A DNA stretch of 64,000 nucleotides from Pelomonas baiyunensis. GTDB taxonomy: Bacteria > Pseudomonadota > Gammaproteobacteria > Burkholderiales > Burkholderiaceae_C. The notes under the pieces were generated by a model. That model ran no database searches and was not told the origin of the DNA. It was given only the letters and a program-made list of their open reading frames with translations. Shown one piece after another: positions 23,780-33,748 of this stretch. The translations under genes were made by a program, and so were the position numbers. The stretch is from contig NZ_JBIGIB010000003.1 of NCBI RefSeq assembly GCF_043555935.1, positions 558,001 through 622,000 of the forward strand, read 5' to 3'. Position 1 is the first letter of the stretch. Every line of letters begins with the position of its first letter.

Positions 23780-24250
23780 GTGAATATCAACGCAACGCTG
23801 TGGATCCAGTGGATCCCGTTTGCGATCCTGGCTTGGGTGACGGCCAAGTTCATCTGGCCCCCGATTGCCAAGGCGCTGGACGAGCGCGCCGCCAAGATCG
23901 CTGAAGGTCTGGCGTCCGCTGACAAGGCGAAGGCCGAGTTGGCCAATGCCAACAAGGCCGTCGAAAGCCAACTGGCGCAAACGCGCACCGAAACGACCAA
24001 GCTGATTGGCGACGCTGAAAAGCGCGCTGCCGCCTTGGTCGAAGAGGCCAAGAAGCGCGCCGAGGAAGAGGCTGCCAAGATCATTGCGCAAGCCAAGGCG
24101 GAAGCCGACCAACAGGTCGTGCGTGCACGTGAGGCCCTGCGCGAGCAGGTCGCCGTGCTGGCCGTCAAGGGTGCGGAACAGATCCTGCAGAAGGAAGTCA
24201 ACGCTGGCGTCCACGCCGAGCTGCTGACCCGTCTGAAGCAGGAGCTCTGA
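23780..24250 (+). CDS. atpF: F1Fo ATP synthase subunit b
   Basis: 156 residues: one TM helix (WIQWIPFAILAWVTAKFIW, about 9-28) then a long charged, Ala-rich helix that dimerises as the peripheral stalk. The GTG start is set by AAAGGAG 8 nt upstream. It ends 2 nt before atpH. Confidence 0.97.
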   Translation: MNINATLWIQWIPFAILAWVTAKFIWPPIAKALDERAAKIAEGLASADKAKAELANANKAVESQLAQTRTETTKLIGDAEKRAAALVEEAKKRAEEEAAKIIAQAKAEADQQVVRAREALREQVAVLAVKGAEQILQKEVNAGVHAELLTRLKQEL

Positions 24251-24252
24251 TC

Positions 24253-24786
24253 ATGGCTGAACTCGCCACCATCGCCCGTCCGTACGCGGAGGCGCTGTTC
24301 CAGGTCGCGCGTCAGCACGATCTGGCTGTTTGGCGCGATCAGGTCGACGCCCTGGCCCAGGTGGCGCTCGACGCCGACCTGCGCAGCTTCGCTGAGCACC
24401 CCAAGACCCAGCCCGATCAGGTGGTGGGTCTGGTGGTGGAGGCCGTGCGCCGTCCGCTCGATGCAGGTGTGCAGAACTTCCTGCGCACTGTGGTCGAGAA
24501 CCGCCGGCTGGATGCCATGGCCGAGATCGCCGCGCAGTTCCACGCGCTGGTCAGCGAGTCCCAAGGTGTGGCCGAAGCCCAGGTCGCGAGCGCTTACCCG
24601 CTCGAGGCCGGTCAGCTGGCCGATCTGACGGCCGTGCTGGAAAAGCGTTTCGGCCGCAAGCTCTCCTTGACCGTGAGCGTCGACGCATCGCTGATCGGCG
24701 GTGTGCGCGTGATCGTCGGTGACGAGGTGCTCGACACCTCGGTGCTGGCCCGGTTGGAGCGCATGAAGACCGCGCTGATCGCCTAA
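24253..24786 (+). CDS. atpH: F1Fo ATP synthase subunit delta
   Basis: 177 residues. It links the b stalk to the top of F1. The N-terminal helical domain (IARPYAEALFQVARQHDL) and the C-terminal GVRVIVGDEVLDTSVLARLERMKTAL are the family hallmarks. Confidence 0.97.
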   Translation: MAELATIARPYAEALFQVARQHDLAVWRDQVDALAQVALDADLRSFAEHPKTQPDQVVGLVVEAVRRPLDAGVQNFLRTVVENRRLDAMAEIAAQFHALVSESQGVAEAQVASAYPLEAGQLADLTAVLEKRFGRKLSLTVSVDASLIGGVRVIVGDEVLDTSVLARLERMKTALIA

Positions 24787-24824
24787 TCATTCAACCGCCC
24801 GGCCCGCCCGGGGGGAGACCCGAC

Positions 24825-26378
<1,554 letters not shown>

Positions 26379-26435
26379 GCCACGGGACACGCGGAGCCTG
26401 GTTTCGACCGGGCTTCGCACTGACTAGGAGTTCGA

Positions 26436-27308
26436 ATGGCTTCAAGCAAAGAAATCCGCGGCAAGATCAAGTCGGTCGAGAACACCAAGAAGATCACCAA
26501 GGCGATGGAAATGGTCGCCGCATCCAAGATGCGCAAGGCGCAGGAGCGGATGCGTTCGGCCCGTCCTTACGCTGAGAAGATCGGCAACATCGCTGCGGCC
26601 CTGGCGCAAGCCAACCCGGAATACCGTCACCCCTTCCTCGTGAAGAACGAAGAAGCGAAGACGGTGGGCATGGTCGTGGTGACGACGGACAAGGGTCTGT
26701 GCGGCGGTCTCAACACCAACCTGTTGCGTGCAGCGACGTCCCGCCTGAAAGAGCTGGAAAACGCCGGCCAGCAGGCGGAAGTGGTGGCCATCGGTGGCAA
26801 GGGCTTCGGTTTCATGAACCGGGTCGGCGCCAAGGTGGTCGCTCACGCCACGCAACTGGGCGATCAGCCGCACATCGAAACGCTGATCGGTCCGGTCAAG
26901 GTGCTGCTGGATGCGTACGCGGAAGGTCGTCTGTCGGCCGTCTACGTCTGCTACACCAAGTTCATCAATACGATGAAGCAAGAGGTGGTCGTTCAGCAAC
27001 TGCTGCCGCTCAAGGCCGATGAAATGGCCACTGAGAAGGCATCGCACGCGTGGGACTACATCTACGAGCCGGACGCCCCCACCGTCATCGACGAGCTGCT
27101 GGTGCGTTACTCGGAAGCCCTGGTGTTCCAGGCCGTGGCTGAAAACATGGCCAGCGAGCAGTCTGCTCGCATGGTGGCCATGAAGTCCGCGACCGACAAC
27201 GCCGGTAACCTCATCAAGGAACTGAAGCTGGTCTACAACAAGACCCGCCAGGCTGCGATCACGAAGGAACTCTCCGAGATCGTCAGCGGCGCCGCTGCAG
27301 TGGGTTGA
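26436..27308 (+). CDS. atpG: F1Fo ATP synthase subunit gamma
   Basis: 290 residues. The rotor shaft: N-terminal helix EIRGKIKSVENTKKITKAMEMVAASKM and C-terminal NAGNLIKELKLVYNKTRQAAITKELSEIVSGA form the coiled coil; the middle TDKGLCGGLNTN is conserved. A weak hairpin lies in the 57-bp gap after atpA. Confidence 0.98.
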   Translation: MASSKEIRGKIKSVENTKKITKAMEMVAASKMRKAQERMRSARPYAEKIGNIAAALAQANPEYRHPFLVKNEEAKTVGMVVVTTDKGLCGGLNTNLLRAATSRLKELENAGQQAEVVAIGGKGFGFMNRVGAKVVAHATQLGDQPHIETLIGPVKVLLDAYAEGRLSAVYVCYTKFINTMKQEVVVQQLLPLKADEMATEKASHAWDYIYEPDAPTVIDELLVRYSEALVFQAVAENMASEQSARMVAMKSATDNAGNLIKELKLVYNKTRQAAITKELSEIVSGAAAVG

Positions 27309-27351
27309 TCAGGTTTCAGCACGCAAAGAATTGAATTGAAGGAACGCACAA

Positions 27352-28764
27352 ATGGCTAACACTCAAGCCCTCGGCAAGATCGTTCAGTGCATCGGCGCCG
27401 TGGTGGACGTGGAATTCCCCCGTGACCAGATGCCCAAGGTCTACGACGCCCTCAAGATGGAAGGCTCGGCCCTGACGCTGGAAGTTCAGCAGCAGCTGGG
27501 CGACGGCATCGTCCGCACGATTGCTCTGGGTTCGTCCGACGGCCTGCGCCGTGGCACCCAGGTCTACAACACCGGCGACACCATCCAGGTGCCGGTCGGC
27601 AAGGCGACCCTGGGTCGCATCATGGACGTGCTGGGCAACCCCATCGACGAACGCGGTCCCGTGTCGTCGGAACTGACCGCCTCCATCCACCGTGCCGCTC
27701 CGGCCTACGACGAGCTGAGCCCGTCGCAAGACCTGCTGGAAACCGGCATCAAGGTGATCGACTTGATCTGCCCGTTCGCCAAGGGCGGCAAGGTGGGTCT
27801 GTTCGGTGGCGCCGGCGTCGGCAAGACCGTGAACATGATGGAGCTCATCAACAACATCGCCAAGGCGCACTCGGGTCTGTCCGTGTTCGCTGGCGTGGGT
27901 GAGCGCACCCGTGAGGGCAACGACTTCTATCACGAGATGTCGGACTCGAACGTGGTCGTCCAGGACAAGCTGGAAGACTCCAAGGTCGCCATGGTCTACG
28001 GCCAGATGAACGAGCCCCCGGGCAACCGTCTGCGCGTGGCTCTGACCGGCCTGACCATCGCCGAGTCCTTCCGTGACGAAGGCCGTGACGTGCTGTTCTT
28101 CGTGGACAACATCTACCGCTACACGTTGGCCGGTACCGAAGTGTCCGCCCTGCTGGGCCGTATGCCCTCCGCCGTGGGCTACCAGCCGACGCTGGCCGAG
28201 GAAATGGGCCGCCTGCAAGAGCGCATCACGTCGACCAAGGTCGGCTCGATCACCTCGATCCAGGCCGTGTACGTCCCTGCGGACGACTTGACCGACCCGT
28301 CGCCTGCCACGACCTTCGCCCACTTGGACGCTACTGTCGTGTTGTCCCGTGACATCGCCGCGCTGGGTATCTACCCCGCCGTCGACCCGCTGGACTCCAC
28401 CTCGCGCCAGATCGACCCGAACGTGGTCGGCGAAGAGCACTACAGCACCACCCGTGCCGTGCAGGCCGTGCTGCAGCGCTACAAGGAACTGCGCGACATC
28501 ATCGCGATTCTGGGCATGGACGAACTGTCGCCGGAAGACAAGCTGGCCGTGGCTCGCGCCCGCAAGATCCAGCGTTTCCTGTCGCAGCCTTTCCACGTGG
28601 CCGAAGTGTTCACGGGCACCCCGGGCAAGTACGTGCCGCTCAAGGAAACCATCCGCGGCTTCAAGATGATTGTGGCCGGCGAGTGCGATCACCTGCCGGA
28701 GCAGGCTTTCTACATGGTCGGCACCATCGACGAGGCGTTCGAAAAGGCCAAGAAGATCCAGTGA
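27352..28764 (+). CDS. atpD: F1Fo ATP synthase subunit beta
   Basis: 470 residues. Catalytic subunit: Walker A GGAGVGKT (152-159), catalytic Glu in GERTREGNDFYHEM, Walker B VLFFVDNIYR and DELSPEDKLAV (DELSEED region). Note IYR in place of the very common IFR. Confidence 0.98.
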   Translation: MANTQALGKIVQCIGAVVDVEFPRDQMPKVYDALKMEGSALTLEVQQQLGDGIVRTIALGSSDGLRRGTQVYNTGDTIQVPVGKATLGRIMDVLGNPIDERGPVSSELTASIHRAAPAYDELSPSQDLLETGIKVIDLICPFAKGGKVGLFGGAGVGKTVNMMELINNIAKAHSGLSVFAGVGERTREGNDFYHEMSDSNVVVQDKLEDSKVAMVYGQMNEPPGNRLRVALTGLTIAESFRDEGRDVLFFVDNIYRYTLAGTEVSALLGRMPSAVGYQPTLAEEMGRLQERITSTKVGSITSIQAVYVPADDLTDPSPATTFAHLDATVVLSRDIAALGIYPAVDPLDSTSRQIDPNVVGEEHYSTTRAVQAVLQRYKELRDIIAILGMDELSPEDKLAVARARKIQRFLSQPFHVAEVFTGTPGKYVPLKETIRGFKMIVAGECDHLPEQAFYMVGTIDEAFEKAKKIQ

Positions 28765-28772
28765 TGGACCGA

Positions 28773-28790
28773 GGGGCGGCGTGCCGCCCC
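28773..28790 (+). other. RNA hairpin between atpD and atpC
   Basis: Perfect 7-bp GC stem (GGGGCGG/CCGCCCC) with a CGTG loop and no T-tract. It may stabilise the atpD 3' end or reduce atpC expression rather than terminate. Confidence 0.5.
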
Positions 28791-28824
28791 GTCTTGAACC
28801 TTTTCAACCCAAGGACAACACCCC

Positions 28825-29238
28825 ATGGCAACCATTCACGTCGACGTGGTCTCCGCCGAAGAGCAGATCTTCTCGGGCGAAGCCAAGTTCGTGGCCCTGC
28901 CGGGTGAAAGCGGTGAACTGGGCATCCTGCCCCAGCACACCCCGCTGATCACCCGCATCAAGCCGGGCGCCGTGCGCATCGAGTGCGCCGACGGCAGCGA
29001 AGAGTTCGTCTTCGTCGCCGGTGGCCTGCTGGAGGTGCAACCCCATCGCGTCACGGTGCTGGCCGACACGGCCATCCGCGGCAAGGACCTGGACGAAGCC
29101 AAGGCCCTGGAAGCCAAGAAGCTGGCCGAAGAAGCCCTGCGCAACGCCAAGGACAAGCTGGACCAAGCCGCCATCCAGAGCGAGTTGGCCATCCAGGCCG
29201 CGCAGATCGCGGCGCTGCGGAAGTACCTGAAGAAGTAA
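28825..29238 (+). CDS. atpC: F1Fo ATP synthase subunit epsilon
   Basis: 137 residues: N-terminal beta sandwich (VDVVSAEEQIFSGEAKFVALPGESGELGILPQHTPLIT) and C-terminal helical hairpin that can inhibit ATP hydrolysis (Lys/Ala-rich from about residue 88). Last gene of the operon, followed by a terminator. Confidence 0.97.
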   Translation: MATIHVDVVSAEEQIFSGEAKFVALPGESGELGILPQHTPLITRIKPGAVRIECADGSEEFVFVAGGLLEVQPHRVTVLADTAIRGKDLDEAKALEAKKLAEEALRNAKDKLDQAAIQSELAIQAAQIAALRKYLKK

Positions 29239-29292
29239 TCGCGTGGCGCCGCGGCACAGCGGATTCCACGGAAGGCTTGGCGCCTTCAACCC

Positions 29293-29320
29293 AAGCGCGG
29301 CCTCGGCCGCGTTTGTCATT
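29293..29320 (+). terminator. Intrinsic terminator of the atp operon
   Basis: AAGCGCGGCC-TC-GGCCGCGTTT forms a 7-bp GC core (29296-29302 with 29305-29311) extended by A-T/G-T pairs, then TTTGTCATTTCT. It sits 55 bp after the atpC stop. Confidence 0.65.
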
Positions 29321-29361
29321 TCTGGCCCCTGGATGCCATTCACCATCGATTGGAATTGCTC

Positions 29362-30204
29362 ATGAGCTCAAGCCCACTCGTCGACCTCGTCGCCCCAGAT
29401 GGCGCCCGGGTCCAGATCAGTCTGCAAGGGGGGCACCTGCTGTCCTGGAAGCCTGCGGGCGCGCCTGAGCAGCTGTACCTCTCTCCGCGCAGTGAGTTCA
29501 CGCCGGGTAAGGCCATTCGCGGTGGCGTGCCGGTGTGCTTTCCGCAGTTTGCCGAGCGCGGCACCTTGCCCAAGCACGGCTTTGCGCGCACTGCGTTGTG
29601 GGAGCTGGTGAGCCAGGACCAGGGCAAGGACGATGCGCTGGCCGTGCTGCGCCTGAAGGACAGCGAGGCCACCCGCGCGATTTGGCCCCACGCGTTCGAG
29701 CTCGAGCTGAGCGTGCGCGTGAGCGGCCGCACGCTGGACATCGAACTCGCGTGCGAGCACACCGGTCAGCCGGACGACGCGCCGCTGCAGTTCACCACCG
29801 CCCTGCACACCTACCTGCGCGTGGGCGACCTGGACGCGGTCAGCGTTGAAGGCTTGGCCGGGCTGCGCTACTTTGACAGCGTCAAACAAACCGAGGCCCT
29901 GCAGCGCATGGACTTGCTGCTGACGGGCGAGAAGGGCGTGCTCGACCTCGATCGCATCTACTTTGGCGTCAAGGAGCGGCCGCTGGTGGTGACGGAGGAC
30001 CGCCGCCAGGTTGTGTTCGCGCACCAGGGCTTTGATGACGCCGTGGTGTGGAATCCCGGCCCGGAGCGTTGCGCGCAGCTGGCGGACATGCCGGCCGAGG
30101 GCTGGAGCGAAATGCTGTGCGTGGAAGCCGCCAACGTCGGCCGGCCGATCGAGTTGCAACCTGGCGAGAGTTGGGTGGGCCGACAGAGCCTGCAGTTGCT
30201 CTGA
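29362..30204 (+). CDS. D-hexose-6-phosphate mutarotase (YeaD-like, aldose 1-epimerase superfamily)
   Basis: 280 residues. Beta-sandwich galactose mutarotase fold with the YeaD-type markers GGVPVCFPQFAERGTLPKHGFART (catalytic His in KHGFAR), FTTALHTYLRVGDL (second His) and VVWNPGPERCAQLADMP followed by MLCVEAAN (catalytic Glu). It interconverts alpha and beta anomers of glucose-6-phosphate. The start at 29362 (MSSSPLVDLV) was preferred over a TTG 12 nt upstream. Confidence 0.92.
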   Translation: MSSSPLVDLVAPDGARVQISLQGGHLLSWKPAGAPEQLYLSPRSEFTPGKAIRGGVPVCFPQFAERGTLPKHGFARTALWELVSQDQGKDDALAVLRLKDSEATRAIWPHAFELELSVRVSGRTLDIELACEHTGQPDDAPLQFTTALHTYLRVGDLDAVSVEGLAGLRYFDSVKQTEALQRMDLLLTGEKGVLDLDRIYFGVKERPLVVTEDRRQVVFAHQGFDDAVVWNPGPERCAQLADMPAEGWSEMLCVEAANVGRPIELQPGESWVGRQSLQLL

Positions 30205-30231
30205 ATCAGACGCGCGGCAGGGCGCGCCGCC

Positions 30232-30237
30232 GATAAT
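30232..30237 (+). promoter_or_regulatory. Candidate -10 element for hemE, leaderless
   Basis: GATAAT ends exactly 6 nt before the hemE ATG; no Shine-Dalgarno lies in between. Strongest case of the leaderless pattern in the window. Confidence 0.5.
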
Positions 30238-30243
30238 CCGGCG

Positions 30244-31323
30244 ATGTTCGCCCCCCTGCAAAACGACACCTTCCTGCGCGCCTGCCTGCGCCAGCCCACC
30301 GACCACACGCCCATCTGGCTGATGCGCCAGGCCGGGCGTTACCTGCCCGAGTACCGCGCCACGCGCGAGAAAGCCGGCAGCTTCATGGGCCTGGCCACCA
30401 ACACCGACTACGCCACCGAAGTGACGCTGCAGCCGCTGGAGCGTTTTCCGCTGGATGCGGCGATTCTGTTCAGCGACATCCTGACCGTGCCGGATGCGAT
30501 GGGCCTGGGCCTGACCTTCCAGCAGGGCGAGGGCCCGAAGTTTGCAAAGCAAGTGCGCGACGAAGCCGCCGTGGCGGCGCTTGAAGTGCCGGACATGGAC
30601 AAGCTGCGTTACGTCTTCGACGCGGTCACGTCCATCCGCAAGGCGCTCAACGGCCGCGTGCCGCTGATCGGCTTTTCAGGCAGCCCGTGGACGCTGGCCT
30701 GCTACATGGTGGAAGGTGGCGGCTCGGACGACTACCGGCTCGTGAAGAGCCTCATGTACGCCCGCCCGGACCTGATGCATCGCATCCTGGACGTCAACGC
30801 CCGCGCGGTGGCGGCGTACTTGAACGCGCAGATCGAGGCCGGCGCGCAGGCCGTCATGCTGTTCGACTCCTGGGGCGGCGTGCTGGCCGACGGGGCGTTC
30901 CAGCAATTCAGCCTGGCTTACTCGCGCCAGGTGCTGAGCCAGGTGAAGACCGAGCACGCCGGCGTTCGCATTCCGCGCATCCTGTTCACCAAGGGCGGCG
31001 GCCTGTGGCTGGACGAAATTGCCGGCGCCGGGGCTGACGTGGTGGGGCTGGACTGGACGATGAACCTCGCCCAGGCTCGTGCCCGCGTGGGGGACCGCGT
31101 GGCGCTGCAGGGCAACCTCGACCCGAACGTGCTGTTCGCCCCGCCGGACGCGGTGCGCGCTCAGGCCCGCGCGGTGCTCGACAGCTTCGGCAAGCCCGCC
31201 GCCGGCCACGGCCACATCTTCAACCTCGGTCACGGCATCAGCCAGTTCACCCCGCCTGAGAGCGTGGCGGCGCTGGTGGACGAGGTGCACAGCCACTCGC
31301 GCCGGCAACGTCAAGCGGCCTGA
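30244..31323 (+). CDS. hemE: Uroporphyrinogen decarboxylase
   Basis: 359 residues. Removes four acetate carboxyls from uroporphyrinogen III to give coproporphyrinogen III in haem synthesis. Both signatures are present: PIWLMRQAGRYLPEYR near the N-terminus with the substrate-binding Arg pair, and GFSGSPWTLACYMVEG in the middle; the Asp of ILFSDILTVPDAMG and GHGIxQFTPPE near the end complete the active site. The order atp operon - (mutarotase) - hemE - priA is a common betaproteobacterial arrangement. Confidence 0.98.
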   Translation: MFAPLQNDTFLRACLRQPTDHTPIWLMRQAGRYLPEYRATREKAGSFMGLATNTDYATEVTLQPLERFPLDAAILFSDILTVPDAMGLGLTFQQGEGPKFAKQVRDEAAVAALEVPDMDKLRYVFDAVTSIRKALNGRVPLIGFSGSPWTLACYMVEGGGSDDYRLVKSLMYARPDLMHRILDVNARAVAAYLNAQIEAGAQAVMLFDSWGGVLADGAFQQFSLAYSRQVLSQVKTEHAGVRIPRILFTKGGGLWLDEIAGAGADVVGLDWTMNLAQARARVGDRVALQGNLDPNVLFAPPDAVRAQARAVLDSFGKPAAGHGHIFNLGHGISQFTPPESVAALVDEVHSHSRRQRQAA

Positions 31324-31356
31324 GTTCGCAGTCCTGCGGCGCACTTGCTCCCGTAC

Positions 31357-31365
31357 TTATCCCCA
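31357..31365 (+). promoter_or_regulatory. Near-consensus DnaA box
   Basis: TTATCCCCA differs from the consensus TTATCCACA at one position. Confidence 0.4.
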
Positions 31366-31533
31366 ACTTGGCGGGAGCGGGCGCGCTGAGGCCTCAAATC
31401 AGGCTCGGGGCCTATCGTTTTCCCGATGAGTCCCTAAGTCGTTGATTTCAAATAGGGTTTCAATTTCGGCTTGAAATCTGATGGAAGCGATTCCGCTCGG
31501 TGTGCTTCGGCCTATGAAGGGTGGCGCGTCGAT

Positions 31534-31568
31534 TTGCTCACAAACTTATCCACAGAAATTGTGGGCAA
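31534..31568. promoter_or_regulatory. Perfect DnaA box inside a 10-bp inverted repeat
   Basis: Arms TTGCTCACAA (31534-31543) and TTGTGGGCAA (31559-31568) pair with one mismatch. The spacer contains TTATCCACA (31546-31554), the exact DnaA consensus; the right arm read on the other strand (TTGCCCACA) is a degenerate second box. It lies about 70 bp upstream of the priA start. Confidence 0.6.
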
Positions 31569-31636
31569 CCTGAACCCCTGAAAAATCATGCACTTGGCGC
31601 AGTGTCCTGCCCCCCGGCTTGAACAACGGAGTGCAC

Positions 31637-33721
31637 GTGCTTGAGGCGGTGCCGGGCCATGTGCTGCAGGTGGCCGTGGATGCGCCGCAGCACAGCGGGC
31701 TTGCGGGGCCCTTGAGTTACCGCAGCGAGCACGCGGTCGAGCCTGGTTCGCTGGTGCGGGTGCCCTTGGGCAAGCGCGAATTGCTGGGGGTGGTTTGGCC
31801 CGCGCAGCCCCCGGGCGACGACACCTTGCCGCGTGAGCTTCGCGCCATTGCTGCCCATTTCGCCGACCTGCCGCCTCTGGGGCCGGACTGGTGCCGCCTG
31901 CTGGATTTCGCGGCGGGCTACTACCAGCGCAGCGTGGGCGAGTTGGCCAGCGCCGTGCTGCCGCCACAGTTGCGTGAGCTGTCGACCGACCAACTCGCCG
32001 CACGCTTGCGCAAGCTGGACCGCAAACGCGCGGCTGCACCGCCCGACGCGGCACCCGCGCGGCCGGACCTGGCGCCCGAGCAGGCCCACGCGGTGCAGCA
32101 CCTGCAGGCGCAGTTGCAGGCCCAGTTGCAAGGGGCCCGCCCGAAGCCCACCCTGCTGTTCGGGGTGACCGGCAGCGGTAAGACCGAGGTGTACCTGCGC
32201 GCGGCGGAGGCCGCCTTGGCGGCCGGCCGGCAGGTGCTGGTGCTGGTGCCGGAAATCAACCTGACGCCGCAGCTGGAAGCGCGCTTTGGCGAGCGCTTCG
32301 CCGCGCTGCTGCCCGAGCCGTCGGCCATCGTGTCGCTGCACAGCGCGCTCACGCCGGCCCAGCGCCTGCAGAACTGGCTCGCGGCCCACCTGGGCCGGGC
32401 TCGCCTGGTGCTGGGCACCCGATTGGCGGTGTTCGCGTCGCTGCCGTCGCTGGGCTTGATCGTGGTGGACGAGGAGCATGACCCGTCTTACAAGCAGCAA
32501 GACGGGGCCCGGTACTCGGCCCGTGACCTCGCCGTCTGGCGGGCGCACGACCTCGGCATTCCGGTGGTGCTGGGGTCGGCCACGCCGTCGCTGGAAAGCT
32601 GGCAGCACGCCGAGTCGGGCCGCTACGAGCGCGTGACCTTGGCGCAGCGCATCGGCGGCGGCGCACTGCCGCGGGTGCGCCTGTTCGACATGAAATCCCT
32701 GCCGCTGAAGGCGGGCGTCACCACCGCGCTCACGGCGCCCTTGCTGGCCGAGTTGCAGGCCCGGCTGGACCGCGGCGAGCAGAGCCTCGTGTTCTTGAAC
32801 CGTCGCGGCTATGCACCGGTGCTGCACTGCGGCGAGTGCCAGTGGAAGAGCGACTGCCCCCATTGCAGCGCTTGGCGGGTGTTCCACAAGCGCGACCGCA
32901 CGTTGCGCTGCCACCACTGCGGTTTCACCGAGCGCGTGCCGCGCGCCTGCCCGCAATGCGGCAACCACGACATCGCGCCCATCGGCCGCGGCACCGAGCG
33001 GCTGGAGGAGCAACTGGCGGAGGCCTTGCCGGGCGCTCGCGTGCTGCGGATCGATGCCGACTCCACGCGGCGCAAGGGCGAGTTGGAAGCGCAGCTGCAG
33101 GCCGTTCATGACGGCGAGGTCGACATCCTGGTGGGCACCCAGATGATCACCAAGGGGCACGACTTCCGCCGCATCCGCTTCGTGGCGGCTGTGAACCCGG
33201 ATGGCGCGCTCTTCAGCAGTGACTTTCGCGCGCCTGAGCGCTTGTTCGCGTTGCTGATGCAGGCCGGCGGCCGAGCCGGGCGGGATGCGTCAGCCGAGTC
33301 ACCCGCAGAAATGTGGGTGCAGACCTGGCACCGAGACCACGCCCTCTACCAGGCGCTGGCGCGGCACGACTACGTGCGCTTCGCACGCGACCAGCTCGCC
33401 GAGCGCCAATCAGCCAGCCTGCCGCCCTTTGCGCATCTGGCCTTGCTGCGGGCCGAGGCCCGCACCGCGGAGGCCGCGAAGGCGTTTCTGGATGCGGCGG
33501 CCGCGCTGGCGCAAGACACAGCAGTGCTGGTCTACCCCCCGGTGCCGCACGCCGTGGCGCGCGTGGCCGATGTCGAGCGGCAACAGATGCTGGTGGAGGC
33601 CGCGCAGCGCGGCCGGCTGCAGGCGTTTCTGCGCGACTGGGTGCCCGCGCTCATCGCCCTCAAGCGCGAGCACAAGGCCGTGCTGCGCTGGGCGGTGGAT
33701 GTGGATCCGTTGTCGATCTGA
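31637..33721 (+). CDS. priA: Primosomal replication restart helicase PriA
   Basis: 694 residues. Recognises stalled forks and reloads DnaB. N-terminal 3'-DNA-binding domain (VDAPQHSGLAGPLSYRSEHAVEPGSLVRVPLGKRELLGVVW), Walker A GVTGSGKTEVYLR (from about 176), DEEH box in LIVVDEEHDPSYKQQDG, and four CxxC-type zinc pairs (HCGEC, CPHC, CHHC, CPQC), then motif VI QAGGRAGR. The start is uncertain: GTG at 31637 is preceded by CGGAG at good spacing; GTG at 31631 and TTG at 31619 are in frame but lack such a site. Confidence 0.96.
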   Translation: MLEAVPGHVLQVAVDAPQHSGLAGPLSYRSEHAVEPGSLVRVPLGKRELLGVVWPAQPPGDDTLPRELRAIAAHFADLPPLGPDWCRLLDFAAGYYQRSVGELASAVLPPQLRELSTDQLAARLRKLDRKRAAAPPDAAPARPDLAPEQAHAVQHLQAQLQAQLQGARPKPTLLFGVTGSGKTEVYLRAAEAALAAGRQVLVLVPEINLTPQLEARFGERFAALLPEPSAIVSLHSALTPAQRLQNWLAAHLGRARLVLGTRLAVFASLPSLGLIVVDEEHDPSYKQQDGARYSARDLAVWRAHDLGIPVVLGSATPSLESWQHAESGRYERVTLAQRIGGGALPRVRLFDMKSLPLKAGVTTALTAPLLAELQARLDRGEQSLVFLNRRGYAPVLHCGECQWKSDCPHCSAWRVFHKRDRTLRCHHCGFTERVPRACPQCGNHDIAPIGRGTERLEEQLAEALPGARVLRIDADSTRRKGELEAQLQAVHDGEVDILVGTQMITKGHDFRRIRFVAAVNPDGALFSSDFRAPERLFALLMQAGGRAGRDASAESPAEMWVQTWHRDHALYQALARHDYVRFARDQLAERQSASLPPFAHLALLRAEARTAEAAKAFLDAAAALAQDTAVLVYPPVPHAVARVADVERQQMLVEAAQRGRLQAFLRDWVPALIALKREHKAVLRWAVDVDPLSI

Positions 33722-33748
33722 GTCGCAGGGGCCCAGACGAAGGTCGAT

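Larger units (their letters stand above)
31324..31636. other. Gene-free region between hemE and priA with DnaA-box motifs
   Basis: No credible reading frame. It holds an 8-bp inverted repeat (GATTTCAA 31444-31451, TTGAAATC 31471-31478) in a locally AT-richer stretch, one perfect and one near DnaA box, and an inverted repeat around the perfect box. It must also contain the priA promoter. Confidence 0.8.

Noticed and set aside
31357..31568. Chromosomal origin oriC
   Set aside because: Only one perfect DnaA box plus degenerate ones, no clear AT-rich unwinding element, and no dnaA, dnaN, mnmG or parAB in the window. Kept only as a regulatory site.
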